Shown here one piece after another: positions 21,506 to 33,784 of a stretch of 64,000 nt of DNA (its first letter is position 1; every line of letters begins with the position of its first letter). The stretch lies in assembly GCF_901709675.1 (NCBI RefSeq), contig NC_051095.1:7159956-7223955 (forward strand), written 5' to 3'. This DNA comes from Syngnathus acus. Its lineage: Eukaryota; Chordata; Actinopteri; Syngnathiformes; Syngnathidae. The notes under the pieces are model-generated. The model saw nothing but the letters and a program-made list of their open reading frames with translations, was not told the DNA's origin and did no database searches. The position numbers and the translations under genes were made by a program.

Positions 21506-23150
21506 CTGTTATGTTAAGTTTTACATTACAGCATTACATTAAACGATGTGATTTTTATTAATTGAGAGGTTTCCTGTCATAATGTGTGTATTGTTGTTGT
21601 TGTTGACTTTGTATTCAATTTAGTTCTGTTTTATGAATGTCACATCTTGATTTCCCCATGGTGAAGCGTATTTTGTTTCTCCAAATACAATGATATTTTT
21701 TACCCCCCCAACCACATCATTTGTCCAAATAAGTTTGCCGATATCTTTGAGCCTCTCACGTTGTTTCTAGTTGGAGGGACAGTTCATTTTAATTGGCGCC
21801 TCCGACCGCTCATTGTTTGACAGAAGTAACGTTTGGCAGCAGAGTTCAGGAGCGGCCCGCAGAGCATGCTGATAATGCTGTCGCTAGCTAATTAGGGAGT
21901 GGCTAATTAAGGAGTTGCGTGGTGGGCGCAATTAAAAACCAGGCACTATTAAGTGTGCGCCAACCTGGCCGACCCACTTACGAATGGGCGGTCAACGGTG
22001 GCTCTTTGAGGTTATTTTCGCAACAATCCACCCCATGACTCCATCTTTGATGTTTTCATTATGCTGCCAGTACCGCCCACTTTATCGGTAGTGAGCATGC
22101 ATGTGGGAACAGGGAAACGTGTACGCTCAAGCACAAGTGCAAAGACAACCCGCTGAGTTCCAAAGATAACAAATGTGCGAGGGAGGAAACCAACAATCTG
22201 ACGGACGTTGCGGAAATTTGGCCGACGTCAAATTTAGGCTTCGGTAATTCCGTCCTCACCCAAACTCCTGGCAGTCAAAATGGCGAACACATCGTTTGTA
22301 TTCAAAACCAATCAAGATTTTTAGCCGTGTGTCAACTTGAGCCCACTTTTTACTTACAGCAGAGTCTTGAACTTTTTATTAAAATATGTTTTTTTTTAAA
22401 ATATAATGAGCACTGAAAACTCATTAGAGGAAATATTGCAGGAACATAAAATGCAATTACAGAGTGGCAACAACATTACAACATCCTTTCATCTGTCCCT
22501 AAACTACACTACACAACTTTAGAATTACATTTTTTTTATAGTCCATGCTATTTAAAAAAAACAGCTTTGCTATAATTGCACTTTTTGATGAGCATATTTG
22601 TTTCTCGATTGCGGCCCGTGCCTATGTGCCCCTTGATTAGTTTTCAGTACTGGTCGCGGGAAGAACACAGCCCCAGCATAACATTCCCAGGAGCTAGGCG
22701 TGTTTTTCCTTTTGACAGGAGGTCAGGGGTTCCCCAGCGACCCGCAGGTCTTCTTCATCTTCCTGTTGGCATGTTGTCGTCCGTGAGGGTATCCCTCTCG
22801 CTACTTTTTGTTTTCCTCCTGTTGTTTCTTCTCGTTACGCCAGAGTCCCACCGGGTTAAGATCATGTCTGTCGTGTCAAGTCCGTGCCATCACTCGCCCG
22901 CCTTGCTGCATCTTTAATACGCCTACAAGACTTGTGCATTTACGACCCCCCCCCACCCAGAAGCCTTTGCTCCGGGCCTCGTCAACCGCTTCTTATCACA
23001 GAACGGCATCAATCTGGAATCATGTTGTCCTCATTAGGGCTTGAGCATGACAGAAACCACTGGAGGTTTTGGAAAAGCCAGCCCCCAACGATAGTTTCAC
23101 TTAGCAACATGAAAGCAGGTAGGCTTTTTTATTTTTAGCAGGAGATGAGA
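21506..23150. other. No gene; possible conserved non-coding DNA
   Basis: No exon found. 21770-21960 has features often seen in conserved non-coding elements of vertebrates: moderate GC, repeated TAATTA cores (see 21887-21915) and no resemblance to local repeats. 22600-23010 is GC-richer and pyrimidine-biased; its frames carry no domain. A poly-C run lies near 22948. Confidence 0.3.
21887..21915 (+). promoter_or_regulatory. Duplicated homeodomain-like core
   Basis: GCTAATTAGGGAGT (21887-21900) and GCTAATTAAGGAGT (21902-21915) are direct repeats with a 15-base period. Each holds a TAATTA/TAATTAG core of the kind bound by many homeodomain proteins. Function is inferred only from the motif and is weak without conservation data. 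Confidence 0.25.
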
Positions 23151-23680
23151 CATGAAAATGGCCTTAAAAAGCCATGTGAGAAAAGGTCACAGGAAGTCAA
23201 CCATTTTGGTTGAAGCAAGCACTCTATGGTCATTTCTCACATTTGAATTCAAATATAGTGTTTCTTTAACTTTGGTGGGCCTGTCTACCAAGACTTGACG
23301 CACAAAAAGGTCTCAAGAAGCCTTGTTTGAAAAGAAACAGATTTGGGGGTTTTCATTTTTAGGGTCAAATGACTCAGTCACACCCAACCAGGTTTGTAAA
23401 ACCAATTGAGCACTCAAACCTAGTTTCACTGAGCAACAAGACTTGTTTATAATGAGTAGATAAAGAAGCCATGCCTGAAAAGAAATATGGAATCACCCAT
23501 TTGGTTTTAAGTGACCATGCTTTTTTGTTGCGCCCAACCAGATTTGTAAAAGCAATTCAGTCTCCAAAGCTTGTTGAGCAACATGAAATTTGATAGATGT
23601 ATTTCTCTTGAGTAAACCCACAAAAAAGTCTCAAGAAGCTTAAAAACAGTAAGTCAATCATTTCTGATCTCAGCAGCAGC
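23151..23680 (+). repeat. Dispersed CATTTTGG repeat cluster, about three units
   Basis: Blocks recur in fixed order: AGGAAGTCAACCATTTTGGT (about 23193), GTCTCAAGAAGCC (23310), TAGTTTCACTGAGCAACAAG (about 23421), a GAAGCCATGCCTGAAAAG block (23465), a second CATTTGGTTTTAAG (about 23498), GAGCAACATGAAATTTGATA (about 23576), AAGTCTCAAGAAGC (about 23626) and AAGTCAATCATTT. This is a head-to-tail cluster of a diverged repeat with a unit of roughly 150-250 bases. Confidence 0.7.
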
Positions 23681-25009
23681 TAAATCTCTCATCTATAATT
23701 TCCACCCAGTTTGGCCCGCAGACGTCCATATGGAGCTTTTCCCGACATTAACTCCGGGCAGACTTTGCATCATATTTTAAAGGCAGCAAAACATGTTTAT
23801 CTAGTGAGTGACCTGAGCGAGGGCGACATGGTCGACTTTGAATTAAATTGGATTTCATCCCCTTCCAATGTTGAACCATCAATACATTTTCGGACTGGAA
23901 AAACACTTTAAGGAGAAAAGACGCTAATCTTCCTTGTAATGTTTGAGGACGCCGCGTTATGTTTGACCCGCTGGCTGGCGGAACTGCCTGCCAAGCAGCC
24001 AAGATGCTGAAAAATGTAGCTCCTGAAAAGCAGAAATTAAAAAAAGCATACTGGTTATTGCATAAATTAGCTCATCAATTAGGCCACATTTGATATTCAT
24101 GCACCGTCTGCTTGCCTCCACTTTGACTTATTACACTATTTGAGTTGAGTGTGTGCAGTGTGCGTGTACGTGCACGACTCCCAGAGAAATGTTGCTTTGG
24201 TTTCGGTTTGTGCACTTCTATTAAGTGCAAATATCATCAGCGACTTCCATATTTGATGGACTACTTAAAGTTGCTCTAGTGATATTTTTCTAATCTTGTT
24301 TTTTTTTTCAATATATATTTATTTAAATGCACTCCATCTGACATTTAATACACTTTGATAGTTGTATTTTTCATCATTGCACACTGCAGTTTTTGTATTG
24401 ATGACTGTTTTTGTAAGAGTACAAAATAACCTTGTATACACACGTATATACATATACACACACCCATAGACACACGTATACACTTACCTAACTACACGTG
24501 ACATTATCAATCAGATGCCATTTTATGTTTCATTTCAATTTAGCTTAAACCCTAGTTATGTTGATGTTGAAGACTTTTGTCTTGTCTTTTCTTTTGTGTA
24601 CAGTAATCTTATTTTTTTCCACGTTTGAAATAAACGAAACGAAACGAAAGACTTAATTCCAGCTAAATGTTTTTGCTATTTCTGAGTTGTGCGTGTGACG
24701 ACGTTCTTTTGAAGTTAACGTCTCCGCCGTGTGCACTCTGCTGGAACCTTTTAAAACCAGCATTATTTCAGCTACAGCAAATATCCTCATGGCCTTGAGT
24801 TGCTTTTATCACTAAAAAAAAAAGAGAGTTCTGTTCACGTTTGCTCATTTTTTTTAAAAAGCTTAAATAAATGTGAACACAAATTGTTTCCTCTGCTTTT
24901 GTTTACTCCCTTCCTTTCCCATGGTGCACTTTGTTCAGACATTGTAAATAGTTAATGGAAATTGGGGATGTTTATTACAAAAGAATGCATGAAAATGTCT
25001 CAACAAAAC
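23681..25009. other. No gene; candidate LINE tail and AT-rich DNA
   Basis: No exon found. 24040-24130 holds AT-rich words (TTATTGCATAAATTAGCTCA, CATCAATTAGGCC) with an octamer-like ATTGCATAA and could be regulatory. A poly-T run lies at 24299-24308 and interrupted CA-rich sequence at 24437-24490. Confidence 0.3.
24615..24652 (+). mobile_element. Possible LINE 3' tail
   Basis: CACGTTTGAAATAAACGAAA followed by further CGAAA units resembles the polyadenylation signal plus short tandem tail of fish non-LTR retrotransposons. The upstream body was not recognised. Confidence 0.3.
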
Positions 25010-25620
25010 AAAATTCAACAGAGTCATCCATCTTGTTTTGAATCAGCTATTTCTAGGTTAAGTTCCCGGCCTCATGCTTTGAAAATGAATAAATAAACAC
25101 AACAGCCCCCGGAGACGTTCCACTAATCAACATTAAATTGGATGGACATGCCTGTCTTCACTGAATGCACAAAAAAATTCAAGGATACACACTTCAACTT
25201 GAAAAGGAAGTAAGCCATTTTAAACCCATAGCTCAAATCAAACAAATACTGGATTTATTACACAGTCTTTCTGGGTAATTTCCAGGCTATGTACTTTGTT
25301 GGAAACGTTAATAAAAAAAATAAAAAAAGGCATCGGTCTCAAAACAATTTTTCCGAATCCCACAAAACGGAATAAACATGGAAAGTTTAAAGAAACTATG
25401 CTTAATTGTGAACAGGCAGTCAGACATTTTAGTTTGAACTATTTAGTGGTCGAATTCAGAAATAAAAGAAATAAAAATGTCAGACAATTTGCAATAAAAT
25501 TAGCTCCCAAATCCAATTTCATTGAATTTGGTGTACAATTATATATTTACATCAGGACTCACAAAAAGTCTCAAAGAGCCTGAACTGAAGAAGTCAGCCA
25601 TTTTGATTGGAAGCAGCACT
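25010..25620 (+). repeat. Dispersed CATTTTGG repeat, old copies
   Basis: Diverged blocks: GGACATGCCTGTCTTCACTG (about 25143), GGAAGTAAGCCATTTTAAAC (about 25206), GTCAGACATTTTAGTTTGAA (about 25419), CTCACAAAAAGTCTCAAAGA (about 25558) and GAAGTCAGCCATTTTGATTG (about 25588). Two to three degenerate units are present on the plus strand. The 95-codon frame at 25296-25583 falls within this repeat and is not considered a gene. Confidence 0.55.
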
Positions 25621-28600
25621 TTCTAGAACTAATTCCAGAGTAACTTTTTTTTTTTGCTCATTAAAAGAACAACAACAAATGCATGTAATGCTTCGGGGAG
25701 TTGAGCAAAGTTTTTACTTACTCTGAAGCCTTTTTCGTCTTTTGTCTTACTCCATTCAAAAGCCAAATACGAGATTGAATGAACTTGTTAGCATGAGCGC
25801 CGCATTTACGTTCTCCCTCCGATTCGTACTCACTCCTTTCCCATGGTGCACCTCACTTAGCCGCCATGAATTGTTGATGGGGCAAAAAGAACAACAACGC
25901 TCACTCCGCCGCTCATGTAATATTTAGAGGACAAGTCCGGCGGGCCTGGCAGGTCCGCGGTAGCGGCGGCCTTGTAAGCGGCGCAGCACAAAGGAAGCTA
26001 GCGTGCAATTAGCCGCCACCGCAGGGAAACTGCAAACAAAAAAAGCTTTTTGGGCAAAAGGAGAAAAATAAATATTTCAGCACGATTGTTCAAAGTGCTT
26101 CGCTTTTCACCCTGGAATTAATTTGAGAGAGTGTTGAGTCGCTTGTCTCTATGCAGCGGTTATAAAATGTTAGCAATGCCCCCCACTCATAAAATGTTGT
26201 TGATCAACAAACAAAGGTAGTAAGAATCTATCATTATTTTACTTCAACATTTTTTAAAATCAATTGTATTCAATTAAAATTATTTAGTTTTTGCCTATTC
26301 AAATGTAAAGTCCTGCTGAAGTCCTTTAATGCAAATGAAGCCTGTCAAAACAAATCAAGTCAAATAAGACATTTTTGATGGCTAATGCTAAAAAAAAGAA
26401 GTGTCGTCCTCAAACACAATCACACACACATACACACACACAGGTTTACATATAAATAAACAAAGGCATATAGGGATTTTATTTTCATCCTTGCTCACAA
26501 ACTAATTTGTTTGGATGACTCAGTTTTCCCTCGTGTTGGCGGCGTTGACGTGGGTGTCCCACCAGGGTTCAGAGGTTAAACTCTTTGCTTCTGTGATTCT
26601 CCTCTCAGCTTTCAACAAAGGTGCAGCTCATACCCGCCGCTTTTAAATGCGACACCGGTGCACTAATGGACCACAGGCGGCACTAATGTACTGACGAGAC
26701 ACTTAATTAGGCACACCATCCATTCATCCATCCACTGAAAGTCCTTGATAGGGAGCTACTGTTATATCACCACTGCAACATATTGAAAAAAATGGCTATT
26801 AGTTTATAGTAACAATTTTCCGGTTTGAAAATAAATGAATCACAAAAATCCATTTTTAAAACTTGATTCATTACACATTTTCCTCTTCTATGTGACGTCA
26901 CAGAAAAGCAATGATCTAAAAAAGGCTCAACAATAAGGTCACATGTTATCAGTGGAACAGCACAATACCAATAAATGCAGATTGGACGTCCATATAGTAT
27001 TTCTGCATCCATTGCCGTAAATCCCGTCGGTTTACGTGGCAGACCGCCACCACTGCCGTTCTTTGTCGTGGTCTTCTTGTTCAGCCGCTAAGACGTTAAT
27101 CCTCCGCACGCCGTATTTTTGTGCCGTCTCTCACCTGGAGGATTATGTGACCTTGTTGAGAAGTGACAAGGGATCAGGAGGTTATCAGCTCTTCTTCTTT
27201 GTCTTCTGGAGAAGAAAGAAAAGGTAGCTAAAGATGTCCTCAAGTAAATGACTTTCCTATTTTTCTCCCGTCTGACGAAGTATGACATCATATGTGATGA
27301 TTTCTGTCTGGGAGACGACTCCAATATTTGTGCAAACTCTTAATTATAGGCGTCTTGACATTCTGGATATCAAAATAACCAACCTCCCAATTATTTTTAA
27401 TCAGTGACTCACCAACATTGCGACTCATCGTTTTTTTTTGTAATATCCCCAAATTTTGATATGTCGGCATTCAAATATTGTGGTATTAAACACCATAACA
27501 TCCACACACTTAAAATGATCGCAATATTATTCCAATACTCCATTAAATTACGTGCACCAAGTTTCGTAACGTGCTTCTGATCTCGCCAGCATTCTGCAAA
27601 TGAGCGTTCTGATCTAGTCACAATAGTTGGAACGGAAATTATCCTGCCAACTACTGGCACACGTACAACCCGAAACCCGATGTACATAGTCCATCTTTGA
27701 TTGGATTCACCAACATTCCAACAACCCTGAATTCAAATACCAAACGTCACTGCATCTCAAATTCCCCAAAGATACCACTTAATTAAAACCCGTCCACATT
27801 CTGGACCATTTTTGAATGATCCGAGACGAAACACACACCCATGTGGTGGGAGCTCGTGTTATCTGGGAAGTGTGGAATGATGACAAGATGGGAGATGAAG
27901 AAGCGAGAGCTGACCTTCAGTGACAGCTGGAATTCTATCAGGAGTCAATCAGTGGTAGCAATTAGTGTGTCTTTGCGAGTGCTCGCTCGGTTCCTAAGCG
28001 GGGTCAATTAGGGAATATGAAGTCGTCGCTTCCACTCGGGCGACACACCGCTGTCCGTCATCTGGCCACCGCTTTTTTTAATCAGGCCATATAAATGTAT
28101 CTCACGCGCCATCCCTTCATCTCCCATCCTCTTGCTCTCCGGACCCCCTGGCGACGCTGACCTGGTCAAACGGACCTTTTCTTTTTACGGGAAAATAGCT
28201 TTCTATCCTGCTACGGAGGTTATCGGTGCTCAGTGGACACTCTGCCGCTCGCTCACGCTCTCTTTTTTTCCCCACTTTCTATAGCTCTGCAGTAAGTCCA
28301 TTCAAAATGTGATTGATGGCGTCGACTTCAGCAGGCAAAAAGCTCAGAGTGTTGGGATGCTTTAAATGGGTACAAGATTTCGAATTTTGAATCAAATTAA
28401 CTCATTCACTTGCTGCTTTTGTGACGCTTTTTTGTCGCATCCCAGAATTTCAAAACATTCTTAATTGTCCACTCAATTCCTTCTGGCATTGCAAAAATCC
28501 AGTAATGTGATATGTTAACATTTTAAACCCTGACAAATTACAGCTTTTATGACAAATCAATTCAATGAGTTGACTTTTTTTTTCCTAGGGAAAAGTCAAT

Positions 28601-29429
28601 AAGCAGTGCCTAATGTGATAAATGTCAGTCCTGTATATGATTGACAGGTGGTGAGTGTCAGCCAAGATGGGCTTGAGCTTCCTGTGACCCTGAACGAGAT
28701 AAGTGGTGAAGAAAACGAATGCCTGGATTTACAATATTTGCACACCCCTGACAGTATTTTATTTTGATGGAAGCAAGTGGCCTCGCACTTCCTCAATTCA
28801 TTCCCAATCCTTGATTGATGGTGTCAACTTCTGCAAAAAGTTGTTCAAAGTTTGAGTGCAAAGCTGGGGAAGTTTGCTCAAAATCCTTCAAAGCATCCTG
28901 ATAGCCTGGAATGTGGAAGTTTGCCTTCATGATTGGTATTTAGTTATTTTCAGTACTTTGTCACTTCAATATGCTGACATGCCATCTTTGGAATATGCAA
29001 CAAAAAATTCTATCCTAATTCAACATATTCACAACAAGTCCCACTCATCCAATAGTGCAAGTCCACATATGGCCAAGTTTGCTTTTTGAATGCCGTTCAG
29101 TTTCTCCAAGAGAGCTCTTCAGCAGGAGGAAGCGGTTCGTCGAGGGAACGCCGCTCGCCGACAGCGACAATCAGCATCACAGGAGCGTTGAGGGATCGCT
29201 GCCCTCAAAGTTCCTTATGCGCTCGTCACGCGCTGGGCCATCGGGACGTCTAACGTAATCCGCTCGCTCCATTCTGACATGTATAACAGGTGCCGGCTGG
29301 CTGGAAGTACAAATACTTTCTTGTTGTGCTGAAGTGGAATTTTCTCAGTGCTGAATTTTCAGATAACTCATTACTTGTAATTGAAAACACGTGTGTACTT
29401 TCTGCATATTTTGTACTTTTCTTTTTATA
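25621..29429. other. No gene recognised
   Basis: No exon, RNA gene or complete mobile element. 26410-26445 has interrupted CA repeats. 26715-26740 is a CCATCCATTCATCCATCCAC run that may be a minus-strand SINE tail remnant. 27900-28060 has TAATTA-type words and moderate GC (GGTAGCAATTAGTG, GGTCAATTAGGG) that could be conserved non-coding DNA. 27890-28200 shows no splice-plus-frame signal. Confidence 0.3.
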
Positions 29430-29740
29430 TACCGTATTTTCCACACTATAAGGCACACCTAAAAACCTCAAATTTTCTCAAAAGCCGACAGTGCGCCCTA
29501 TAATCAGGTGCGCCTTATATATGGACCAATATTGAGCCACTACAGCAGGTGTGTCCAAAGGCTGTCCCGTAGCCCAAATGTATATATCTTATATACGGAC
29601 AAAATTTTAGAATGGGCCATTCATTGAAGGTGCGCCTTATAATCCGGTGCGCCTTATATGTGGACAAAGTTTTAAAATGGGCCATTCATTGAAGGTGCGC
29701 CTTATAATCCAGTGCGCCTTATAGTGCGGAAAATACGGTA
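29430..29740 (+). mobile_element. TACGGTA-type palindromic MITE, copy A
   Basis: It starts TACCGTATTTTCCACACTAT and ends ATAGTGCGGAAAATACGGTA, giving near-perfect terminal inverted repeats of about 20 bases that continue imperfectly through AAGGCACACC. Inside are tandem subunits built on GGTGCGCCTTATAATCC and AAATGGGCCATTCATTGAAG. A segment near 29545 (CAGGTGTGTCCAAAGGC) resembles the end of a hAT element. There is no coding capacity. Copies of the same layout lie at 42563-42876 and 60400-60698. The superfamily is not assigned. Confidence 0.88.
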
Positions 29741-29749
29741 TATTATATA
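29737..29749. repeat. Target-site duplication of SINE copy 2 (left)
   Basis: GGTATATTATATA occurs here and at 30113-30125, bracketing the minus-strand SINE. The first four bases are the last bases of the preceding MITE, so the SINE used the MITE end as its target. Confidence 0.85.
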
Positions 29750-30112
29750 TCCATCCATCCATTTTCTGAACCGCTTAGTCCCCACGGGGGTCGCGGGAGT
29801 GCTGGAGCCTATCCCAGCCGTCATCGGGCAGTAGGCGGGGGACACCCTGAACCGGTTGCCAGCCAATCGCAGGGCACACAGAGACAAACAACCATTTGCA
29901 CTCGCACTCACACCTAGGGACAATTTGGAGTCTTCAATCGGCCTACCAAGCATGTTTTTGGGATGTGGGAGGAAACCGGAGTGCCCGGAGAAAACCCACG
30001 CGGGCCCGGGGAGAACATGCAAACTCCACACAGGGAGGGCCGGAGGTGGAATCGAACCCGCACCCTCCTAACTGTGAGGCGGACGTGCTACCCAGTGCCC
30101 CACCGAGCCGCC
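29750..30112 (-). mobile_element. tRNA-headed SINE, full length
   Basis: Reading the minus strand from 30112, the head begins CGGCGGCTCGGTGGGGCACT, then GGGTAGCACGTCC, and includes an A-box-like TGGGGCACTGGG and a B-box GGTTCGATTCC, so the internal RNA polymerase III promoter appears intact. The body and the (GGAT)n tail match the copy at 1799-2137 with about three differences. It is bounded by a perfect 13-bp duplication. It is likely young and from a recently active family. Minus-strand and plus-strand frames across it are artefacts. Confidence 0.93.
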
Positions 30113-30125
30113 GGTATATTATATA
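30113..30125. repeat. Target-site duplication of SINE copy 2 (right)
   Basis: Second perfect copy of GGTATATTATATA, matching 29737-29749. Confidence 0.85.
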
Positions 30126-31380
30126 GATGATCATAATTATATATTATATAGATTATCATTTTGCCACTTCTGTTGGCATGACAGTGGACTCTGCAAGGCA
30201 CAGGACAGAATCACACAAATGTACCGAGATGTGTGCGTTTGTGTGTGTGCTTGCGACTCTGCACACAGTAGGTGTGAGGTAAATAGTTAAAGAGGTAATT
30301 GCACACGAGGGGCCACATACTATGTGCGTGTCGGGCATGTGGCGGTGTGCAGCGGCGTGTCCGACGTGTTGGCACAGGTGTCAAAAAAGTGGGTAATTAG
30401 CAAACAAACAAACAAACAAACAAACGAACAAACGACGCCGCGGGAGGAACCACTCGGCTCGGAAAAGCGTGACGGAAAACGTCACGGACCCGCCGCTGCC
30501 TTGTCCCGCTAACCGCAACACGGAATGTCAAGTCTGACCCAACCTTTGTGGTCTTGTTAACGGAATTATTGTGTGTCAAACAACTACTAAAAGCCTCACA
30601 TCTCGTTCCGGATCGCTAAGCATTCCAGTGCACATTCACAAGAGTCCAAACGTGTTCAACTTTTTCTTACTTTCCAACCAGTTCTTCAAACATTCTGGCA
30701 TTCTAACATTCTTCCCAAGTCACACGCATACACGTTTTCTTTGATTTTTTCTCTTCCTCATTTTCTCATCAGTTTGCATTTCTGTTCAGTCTTTGTTGGG
30801 TCCTATGGGCTTTGCATTCCAGAAGTTCATAGTCCCAATATTCCAAACATTTTGGCATCCTAACATTCAACATTGAGATGTATTAAAAAAAAAGGTCAGG
30901 CCCTCTGGAACAGATTCTTTTGATTCGCATGATTTCGTATAGGAAATATTGCTTTGACTTCCTTGCACGTAACTTTTACTCAAACCTTTTGGAACGTATT
31001 CAGCACAAAAACAAAGGTCCCAATCTATCCAAACATCCCGGCATGTATGCGTGTACTGTATGTGTCTGTGCACGTGTCAGCCTCTATTCTCTACTGACAA
31101 CTAAGCAACACCAATTAACTCCCAGCAATCAAGGGAGCCGCAAAGTAGCACACGGATTCAATTAAACGGCTTCCACAGCACACGCCAAACACGTGTCACG
31201 TGTTTTTGCGAGCTCTCTCATCACGCCGCTCTGTCGCAGCGGAGACTTTCTCATCCGTTTTTTTTTTCCAACACTGCACGGTTCACGTGAGAGTCAAAAG
31301 GTTTGTGCGCTTCTGTGGCGGGTACAAGAACATTCAACACACGTCGCTTCGTTCTCCTCTGTGATTGTCTTTTCTTCTTT
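30126..31380. other. No gene; short AAAC microsatellite
   Basis: A (CAAA)n tract of about seven units lies at 30401-30425. Words of the type CATTCTGGCATTCTAACATT recur near 30690 and 30845 (CATTTTGGCATCCTAACATT), suggesting another weak local repeat. No exon recognised. Confidence 0.4.
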
Positions 31381-32050
31381 TTCCTTCATTTGAGAGGAGA
31401 AGGTGCAGATTTAGCCTCCAAACACATCAAATGCATAATGCAAAGCTTCAACGCTGGAAATAATCAAGTCATCAACATCGCCACTATCTTTTTGTTGTCA
31501 ATCAAACTTGGACACACCCTCTTCAAGTGGCTATCAATCAAACGGCGGCAATTCAGTGTGATTGTCAAATGCATTGCACGCTCAAACATGGCGAATAATA
31601 ACTCTTGAATCTTGAATCAAACACAGAAACGCCCATTTTCAGGTAGCTGTCAATCAAACAAAGACATTACATAAAGTGAGTGTATCTTAACCACTTTAAA
31701 AATACTGTCAATTAGCATTGACAAAGTAGAGAATCTGTCAATTAAAAACAGACACACACACCTTCTTTGAGTGGATGTTAATCAAATACTGAAACATACC
31801 ATAAAAGACAATCAGATGCATTCATTTCAAGTTAATGTCCATCAAAAATAGACATTTTCTCTGCTAGTGGGCTGTCAATCAAACGCAGACACGCCCTCTT
31901 TAAAAGGTCAGTCAATCGATTAATTACAAACACGCGTTATAAGGCGCTGTCAATCATTCTAGCATCTTTTAATGGCTGTCAATCAAACATACTGTACACA
32001 AATCTCTTTCAAATGGCTGTCTATCAAACATGATCTTGTCCCTTTTGTCA
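31381..32050 (+). repeat. Eroded minisatellite, GGCTGTCAATCAAAC family
   Basis: At least ten diverged copies of a word near GGCTGTCAATCAAACACAGA recur, for example near 31495, 31531, 31640, 31707, 31735, 31777, 31871, 31900, 31946, 31975 and 32012. The better ones are followed by CACGCCCTCTTT-like text. The apparent period is about 40-70 bases. Outlying copies occur in reverse orientation near 33430 (GTTTGATTGACAC) and in the same orientation near 33706. The 101-codon frame at 31303-31608 overlaps this array and is not considered a gene. Confidence 0.7.
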
Positions 32051-32585
32051 GGGACATCCAGTTTTTTTTTACTAGGGCGAATACCCAGACCAGGTATCAT
32101 ATTGGGTCAATAGTAAATGGCATGGCTGACAGAATGTTTTTATGAGTCAACTATATCCTGGAATTTGAGTGTCTTTACCATCAATATCATGAATATGACT
32201 ATTAGTTAGAGAGGCCTGTGTCTACTGATCAAGAAAAATCAAGAATATATGATCTTTATCGACAGCATGTTTTGGTATTGACCAAAAAGTCAACTTTATA
32301 AAACATATCAAAAGCACTAGTGATATCAAGAGCTGCACTTTCTCCTTTTAGCCATGCAGCTAAACTTTGAGCAACAAATGATTATATTATTATATTTTCC
32401 TGTGTGTTTAAAAGACTTTAGGCCTCACATGTCACGTGATGAAAGATGCAAACACAAACACGTCCGCCATCATCACGTCTCGACTTCCTCTGTGGTCATC
32501 AGCCAACATTTGTCAGCAGGCCTTGACCTTAATGAGGAGCAACTGGCTAATTTGCTAATGGCTTCTCCTTCCTGTGGGCCATTAG

Positions 32586-32616
<31 letters not shown>

Positions 32617-33776
32617 TCACACACACACACCCTCCCCGTCCCTCCACCACATCACCGCTGCGCCACTAATGGCGTATGAAAGCATTTCCTCGCAATGACA
32701 GACATGGCGACCTGTCACGCCGACCCGAGCGCCGACACGACCATTTTGTGTCGGACACGCTGCTTTTTCCGGATGAGGCCTTGCTCTGAATCACCGGAAC
32801 GGGAATATCCGGCGTGGTATTGATTCGGATGGACGAGCGCTCCAACGCCAACAACACGGAACATTCAGGCTTTATTAAACAAGACACCGAAGTTCAGGAT
32901 CGGAGCAGGACGTTTTCTAATTCATTAGAGTCACTTGGCAGCTCATTAGGGACACTGAAATTAGAAATAAACAAACAAGGAGCTCGCAATAAATACTTAC
33001 CTCAAACTTCAAGCGGGCTGTCAAGTGCTAACACTCAAAGCTAACACTCGGTGACACATTGTTTTTTGTTTTTCCCTGATTTAAATACACTTGCTTAAGA
33101 AAGATGATTAGAAACAATCGAGGGCACAAAAATATCACCGTGAGAGGCAGCTTTCATGTGTGTGTGTGTGTGTGTACACTAATGAGACAATTTGCAGCCC
33201 ATTTGTGAGCATGAGAAAGTCAGTCAATAATCGACTTAAATATGTTTGCGGTGCTGTGTGCTTTTTGCAAAAAAAATTCTAATTATAATAAACAGACCAA
33301 TATCAAAAACAAATTAATCGGTTGCTACTTTTCTGTTTCTGACTGAAGCTGAGTAGGCAAGTCTGCATTTGACAGTGGACGGAAAGACGTTTCTTGATGT
33401 CATTTAAAACCTGGATAAAGGGGTGTGTCTGTGTTTGATTGACACTGGGGCAAAGGTCATGTGTGTGCTTGGTTGAAAACAGTAAACGAGGAAATGACTA
33501 ATAATATCAATCAAAAGTTAGCATTTTTTAATTTGTTATTTATACTTTGCTACAGTTGTGAGTAAATCACAAAAATTCTCTCTTCCTTCTCCTGTCAATG
33601 ATACACAGATACATGACACAGTTTTAGGAGTAATCCATAAACATATAAGAGTTCAATTTAACCACTCGTTTGCTTGAGTCTCAACTGTCACACCTTAGAA
33701 CGCTATCAATCAAAGGCAGCCCCTCTGCGTTATGACATTGCACTGCACTTAAATAAGTTGAATGAGGAAAAGTAAT
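32051..33776. other. No gene; CA/TG microsatellites
   Basis: (CA)n tracts lie at 32586-32614 and 32620-32630 and a (TG)n tract at 33155-33175. 32500-32590 contains TTAATGAGGAGC and GCTAATTTGCTAATGG words of the conserved non-coding type, without proof. No exon recognised. Confidence 0.4.
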
Positions 33777-33784
33777 GCACTAGG
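33777..33784. repeat. 8-bp target duplication (left) of hAT MITE
   Basis: GCACTAGG is repeated exactly at 34114-34121. An 8-bp duplication is the signature of hAT transposition. Confidence 0.92.

Noticed and set aside
22576-22917. 113-codon frame with a hydrophobic segment as a secreted or membrane protein
   Set aside because: The hydrophobic run comes from a T-rich stretch; no splice sites or similarity to a known family were visible.
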